Assembly: GCA_963740765.1 (NCBI GenBank)
Contig: CAVUFN010000018.1
Coordinates: 109,193-173,192, forward strand
Origin: DATLGB01 sp963740765
GTDB lineage: Bacteria > Actinomycetota > Thermoleophilia > Solirubrobacterales > Solirubrobacteraceae
Length of the DNA: 64,000 nucleotides
Direction of reading: 5' to 3'
The notes under the pieces are model-generated. The model saw only the letters and a program-made list of their open reading frames with translations, did not search any database and was not told the DNA's origin. Position numbers and translations under genes: made by a program. Positions within the stretch are counted from its first letter, which is position 1; each line of letters begins with the position of its first letter. This document shows positions 60,949 to 64,000 of the stretch, piece by piece.

Positions 60949-61485
60949 TCAGTTCGCGAACCCGACGTCGAACGTGACGGTGACGCCGGGACCTCCGGTC
61001 GGCAGCCCGCGGGCGATGCCGACGCCGGCGTCCTGCGACGGCGCCAGCAGCACGTTCGCCCGATGGCCGGGGGACCGCATCCACTGCCGCACGATCGCCG
61101 CCGCCGTCCCGAGCTTGCCCTGCCCGACGGCGATGTTCTCGGCCAGCCCCCACCGCCGCTCCTTGCCCGAGAGATAGTCAGCCTGCCTGGCTCGCGTGAC
61201 CAGCGTGCTCCCGTCCGGGCTGTCGTGGGCGAAGTATCCAGCGGCGACCATGTCCTGCGAGTGCCGGCTCGCGGCCTCCACGAGCCGCCGATCCGCCCTG
61301 ACCTTGTGCAGCCCGGCCTCGGCTCGCTCCTTGTTGATCAGGCACAGCGTCGCGCGGCGCACCTTCGCGGCGTTGTCCTTGCGCAGCGGCGCGTGCGCGT
61401 CCGGACAGGCGGCGGCCGCTGGTGCGGCGCCCACCGCCCACACCGCCATCGCCGTCAGGAAGACTCGCCATCCGCGCATCCCCAT
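60949..61485 (-). CDS. Secreted CAP/SCP-domain protein
   Basis: The product is 178 aa; a second ATG two codons in is an equally good start. Signal peptide to AAAA at about 25. The CAP core: CLINKERAEAGLHKVRADRRL, ASRHSQDMVAAGYFAHDSPDG (His region), GLAENIAVGQG and QWMRSPGHRANVLL (His and Glu cavity). Bacterial CAP proteins occur at the cell surface or in spores; activity is rarely known. It is followed by the lipase gene on the same strand. Confidence 0.88.
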   Translation of the reverse strand: MGMRGWRVFLTAMAVWAVGAAPAAAACPDAHAPLRKDNAAKVRRATLCLINKERAEAGLHKVRADRRLVEAASRHSQDMVAAGYFAHDSPDGSTLVTRARQADYLSGKERRWGLAENIAVGQGKLGTAAAIVRQWMRSPGHRANVLLAPSQDAGVGIARGLPTGGPGVTVTFDVGFAN

Positions 61486-61566
61486 CCATCGGCGCGTTGG
61501 CGCTCCACATCCACCCGGACCGCCTCCGGCTCCGACGCCCGTCCATCGCTACGATGACGCTCCCGC

Positions 61567-61639
<73 letters not shown>

Positions 61640-61985
61640 TGTTCTTGAACCGCACTACGGCGCGGTTTCTGCGTTCAGGGATAGGCGGCCCGACGCCGCC
61701 GAGAAGGCTGGGGTGCCTCAGGGGGTGCCAGACGCCTCCGATCTGGCTGAGGAGCACCCCCACCCATTTCCTCTTGGGCACCCCCTTCCGAGGGTGAGTG
61801 TCGGATGTACCCCCGCTCGCGGCAGCAAGGAACCGCTCCGTACCTGTCGGCCCCGGTCGGGGGCATTGACTACCAGCGGTTGCGAGTGGGGCTGTCGCTC
61901 CCAAGGCGAAAGCAGCAGTGCCGGCTTTTGGCGAAGCATTGGCGCGCACTGTGTCCGGACCGGCTCGGGGGGGTAGCGGAGGCCG
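61640..61985. other. Gene-free, hairpin-rich stretch between tRNA-Thr and FNT
   Basis: No convincing gene is seen in 346 bp. After the tRNA terminator come GGCGGC/GCCGCC (61684-61700) and a set of arms that can pair in more than one way: GGGGTGC (61710-61716) and GGGGGTGCC (61721-61729) against GCACCCCC (61754-61761) and GGCACCCCC (61777-61785). GC content is lower than upstream. It could be a leader RNA of the FNT gene or the end of an inserted segment. Confidence 0.5.
61648..61667 (+). terminator. Hairpin after tRNA-Thr
   Basis: AACCGC (61648-61653) and GCGGTT (61662-61667) pair with an 8-nt loop, followed by TCTG. It is a plausible tRNA terminator. Confidence 0.5.
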
Positions 61986-62795
61986 ATGAGCGGTCGAGCC
62001 CCCGACGAGATCTGGGAACAGAGCATGGACGAGGGCGAGCGCCGGCTTGCGCGCGGGAGCGTCGCGCTCGGTGCGACCGGTTTCGCCGGGGGCGTCGATG
62101 TCTTCTTCGGGGTGCTTGCCCTTGCGGTCACTACCGGGGCGCTCCAGAGCAGCCTGCCGGAGCCGACCGCGCACATCATCGCTTCGCTGACCTTTGGCAT
62201 CGGCTTCGCCTTCATCACGATCGGCCGAGCGGAGCTGTTCACCGAGAACTTCCTGATCCCCGTTGGCGCCGTTGCGGCCGGCCGCGCGCGACTCTCCGAC
62301 CTGCTTCGGATGTGGGGCATCACCCTCGTGCTGAACTTCGTAGGGCTGCTCCTGTTCGCCGCGCTGTTCGCCGTCGACGGGGTCCTTGAGCACTCGACCC
62401 TGGAGTCGGCCGGGGCGCTCGCCGACACCCTCGGGCAGCGAGAGGACCTCCCGGCGTTCCTCAGCGCGATAGCCGCGGGGACCATCATGACGCTTTTCAC
62501 GTGGGTGGCAGCTGCAGCTGAGGGCTCCGCCGGCCGCATCGTGTCCGCGCTGCTCGTCGGCTTCATCCTCGCGGCGCCCAGCCTCAATCACGCCGTCGTG
62601 TCCTTCGGCGAGATGTCCTTCGGCATCTTGTCGGGCACCGCCGCTGTCGGCTGGGACGACCTGACCCGCAACGTCGCGATCGCCATCGCCGGGAACTTGA
62701 TCGGTGGCGTCGGACTGGTCTTCACGACGCGAATCGCTCAAGTGCGCGGCGAACCCGATAGCCAATCGGGCGGCGTCGACCCGGACGCCAGTTGA
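61986..62795 (+). CDS. Formate/nitrite-transporter family channel (YfdC-like)
   Basis: The product is 269 aa with six membrane segments. It starts with a hydrophilic stretch (DEIWEQSMDEGERRLARG), then FNT repeats; LFTENFLIPVGAVAAG is the first pore loop, and LAAPSLNHAVVSFGE the later one, where the conserved His of the substrate channel falls. The SLNH form is nearer to YfdC than to FocA or NirC. Transported anion unknown. Codon third positions look less GC-rich than upstream genes. Confidence 0.83.
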   Translation: MSGRAPDEIWEQSMDEGERRLARGSVALGATGFAGGVDVFFGVLALAVTTGALQSSLPEPTAHIIASLTFGIGFAFITIGRAELFTENFLIPVGAVAAGRARLSDLLRMWGITLVLNFVGLLLFAALFAVDGVLEHSTLESAGALADTLGQREDLPAFLSAIAAGTIMTLFTWVAAAAEGSAGRIVSALLVGFILAAPSLNHAVVSFGEMSFGILSGTAAVGWDDLTRNVAIAIAGNLIGGVGLVFTTRIAQVRGEPDSQSGGVDPDAS

Positions 62796-62820
62796 GTTGC
62801 CCATTCGACCCAGGCCTTTC

Positions 62821-62835
62821 GCTCTGAGGCAAAAG
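62821..62835 (+). repeat. 15-bp direct repeat, copy 1
   Basis: GCTCTGAGGCAAAAG recurs exactly at 63936-63950, so the two copies flank the NmrA-like gene. Confidence 0.6.
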
Positions 62836-62942
62836 CAGCGTCCGCCGCATGCGAACAGCAGTCTGGTCTCGGGCTGGGTCGTCGCGCTCGGCGAATCCTC
62901 GTCCTGATCCCCTTCGGCGGCGCGGCCGAATAGGCGCGGGGC

Positions 62943-63857
62943 TCAGACGTCGGACATCCCTTCTAGGGCCATACGCGCTGCGGTCGCGAACGGGGTGGGC
63001 ATTACCCCGAAGGTCTTCTGCGTGCGGCTGTCGTTGACGACGAGGTCGCTGTGAAGTCCCTCCATGAGGGGTTCCAGGAGCTCCATGTCCTCTCCGGTGA
63101 GGAGCGATGTCACTGCCGCTTCCAGCCGCGCGTTGCTGAATGGAAGGGAAAAGCTCCGATGCGTTTCGCCCAAGAGGCTCGATATGACTTCGGTCATCTC
63201 GGCAAAGGTCAGGATGTCCGGGCCGGCGATGTCGTACGCCCCCGGGTCGACCCGCCGGGCGGCCACCAAGCAGGCCACCACATCGTCGATCGCGATGGGC
63301 TGCGTGCTGCGGTCTCTCCAAGCAGGCAGAGCGAGGACAGGAAGCCGGCTGACGATTCGCACAAGGGTTCCGAACGACGCAGACCCCGCACCCACGATCA
63401 TCGAGGCGCGGACGGCGACGAACTCTGGCCCCGCTTCTGTGAGCAGTTCTTCCACTTCCCGGCGAGAGGCCAGGTGCTCGCTCGTTTCCTCTCCTCCCCC
63501 GATCCCGCCGAGATAGATGGTGCGACGAACGCCCACCTCCTGCGCAGCCCGGACGTAGTTCTCCGCCGCGACCCGGTCGCGTTCGGCGTAGTCCTGGCCG
63601 CCGCCCGGCTCCATCGAATGAACCAGGTAGTAGACCTCCTCCATCCCTTCAAGCGCGGGCGCGAGCGACTCGCTATCGCTCAGGTCGGCCTGGACCACCT
63701 GCGCGGTCTCACTTCCCCGGAACGTGCTCGCGTTCCGCACAAGGCAACGAACCGAGCCCGTGTCGCCTAGTGCCGGGAGCAGAGTGCCGCCGACGAAACC
63801 CGAGGCCCCAGTGAGGAGAACTGCTGCTTGTTCAGACGGCTGCTCGGGCTTGGCCAT
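62943..63857 (-). CDS. NmrA-like NAD(P)-binding oxidoreductase
   Basis: The product is 304 aa from ATG 63857-63855; the longer in-frame start would add an unprotein-like leader. Rossmann motif TGASGFVGGTLL, second strand VRCLVRNA, VQADLSD, VYYLVHSM and a GGIGGGEETSEHL block. This fits the atypical SDR/NmrA/YwnB group, which includes redox sensors and reductases. It lies between two copies of a 15-bp direct repeat and shares the lower GC of this end of the window. Confidence 0.83.
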   Translation of the reverse strand: MAKPEQPSEQAAVLLTGASGFVGGTLLPALGDTGSVRCLVRNASTFRGSETAQVVQADLSDSESLAPALEGMEEVYYLVHSMEPGGGQDYAERDRVAAENYVRAAQEVGVRRTIYLGGIGGGEETSEHLASRREVEELLTEAGPEFVAVRASMIVGAGSASFGTLVRIVSRLPVLALPAWRDRSTQPIAIDDVVACLVAARRVDPGAYDIAGPDILTFAEMTEVISSLLGETHRSFSLPFSNARLEAAVTSLLTGEDMELLEPLMEGLHSDLVVNDSRTQKTFGVMPTPFATAARMALEGMSDV

Positions 63858-63935
63858 ACGTGCGCCTACCCGAAGACCTTCTCGCCGACGCGATGCAACC
63901 GCGCGGAGGCGCGCCGCTGCGGCGCCGCAGATGCT

Positions 63936-63950
63936 GCTCTGAGGCAAAAG
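63936..63950 (+). repeat. 15-bp direct repeat, copy 2
   Basis: GCTCTGAGGCAAAAG is identical to 62821-62835. This copy is about 80 bp upstream of the NmrA-like gene. Confidence 0.6.
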
Positions 63951-63971
63951 GAACAGTGGAGACTCGGCGGA

Positions 63972-63994
63972 TTTGGCATCCATTGGATGCCAAA
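63972..63994. promoter_or_regulatory. Perfect 23-bp dyad at the window edge
   Basis: TTTGGCATCCA and TGGATGCCAAA are perfect 11-bp inverted arms around one T. The form suits a GntR/FadR-type operator. It is upstream of the NmrA-like gene on the reverse strand and of whatever lies beyond the window on the + strand. Confidence 0.65.
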
Positions 63995-64000
63995 CTCTTC

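Overview
The window is about 70% GC chromosomal DNA with roughly 65 densely packed genes on both strands, two complete tRNA genes and no rRNA or CRISPR array. Many secreted proteins end in Arg/Lys-rich beta domains. F420-type (LLM), acyl-CoA dehydrogenase, MMPL, DUF1206 and DUF2630 genes are present, along with an actinobacterial-type primary sigma factor and many apparently leaderless genes. Together these suggest a deep-branching actinobacterium, most likely Thermoleophilia/Solirubrobacterales. That placement is inference from gene content, not a database result.

Layout. 1-1.8 kb: secreted proteins including a cupredoxin, linked by GTGA overlaps. 1.7-5.1 kb: a methyltransferase and an EamA transporter back to back, then a 5' fragment of tRNA-Ser(CGA) and a large acyl-CoA dehydrogenase. 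5.3-12.5 kb: kelch protein, membrane sensor-like protein, deacetylase, DAHP synthase and a giant calcium-binding FG-GAP/RTX protein. 12.7-21.2 kb: TetR, Rieske oxygenase, hydrolases, a MocR/EamA divergent pair and an amino-acid-oxidase-like flavoprotein. 21.2-28.4 kb: HhH-GPD protein, PhzF, a two-gene acyl-CoA dehydrogenase unit, an MMPL exporter facing its probable TetR repressor, SDR and DUF2630. 28.3-34.9 kb: a compact reverse operon (Baeyer-Villiger-type monooxygenase, PlsC, LVIVD secreted protein, unknown, CrtI-like oxidoreductase). 35-45.6 kb: DUF1206, small unknowns, a KstD-like flavoprotein, a GntR/EamA pair, a frameshifted benzoylformate-decarboxylase-like gene, an M15 peptidase, a CPA1 antiporter and a GMC oxidase. 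45.6-56.1 kb, more housekeeping: YqgE/AlgH, thioesterase, SF2 helicase, GAF-GGDEF protein, FAH hydrolase, ClpP, GDPD, PgsA, primary sigma factor, a small PD-(D/E)XK-like protein behind a LexA-type box, and tRNA-Tyr. 56.1-61.6 kb: LLM oxidoreductase, glutaryl-CoA-dehydrogenase-like enzyme, secreted SGNH and CAP proteins, and tRNA-Thr. From 61.6 kb the sequence is less GC-rich and holds hairpins, a formate/nitrite-type transporter and an NmrA-like gene, ending in a perfect 23-bp dyad at the window edge.

Functional themes. Lipid and acyl-CoA metabolism recurs: four acyl-CoA dehydrogenases, PlsC, PgsA, MMPL, GMC oxidase and several esterases. Extracellular biology also recurs: about ten secreted proteins. 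Regulation leans on divergent gene pairs whose start regions carry perfect dyads, and on TANNNT elements 6-8 nt from start codons. Three genes (near 7.94, 18.43 and 39.93 kb) look interrupted by one extra base each, which could be real decay or assembly error.
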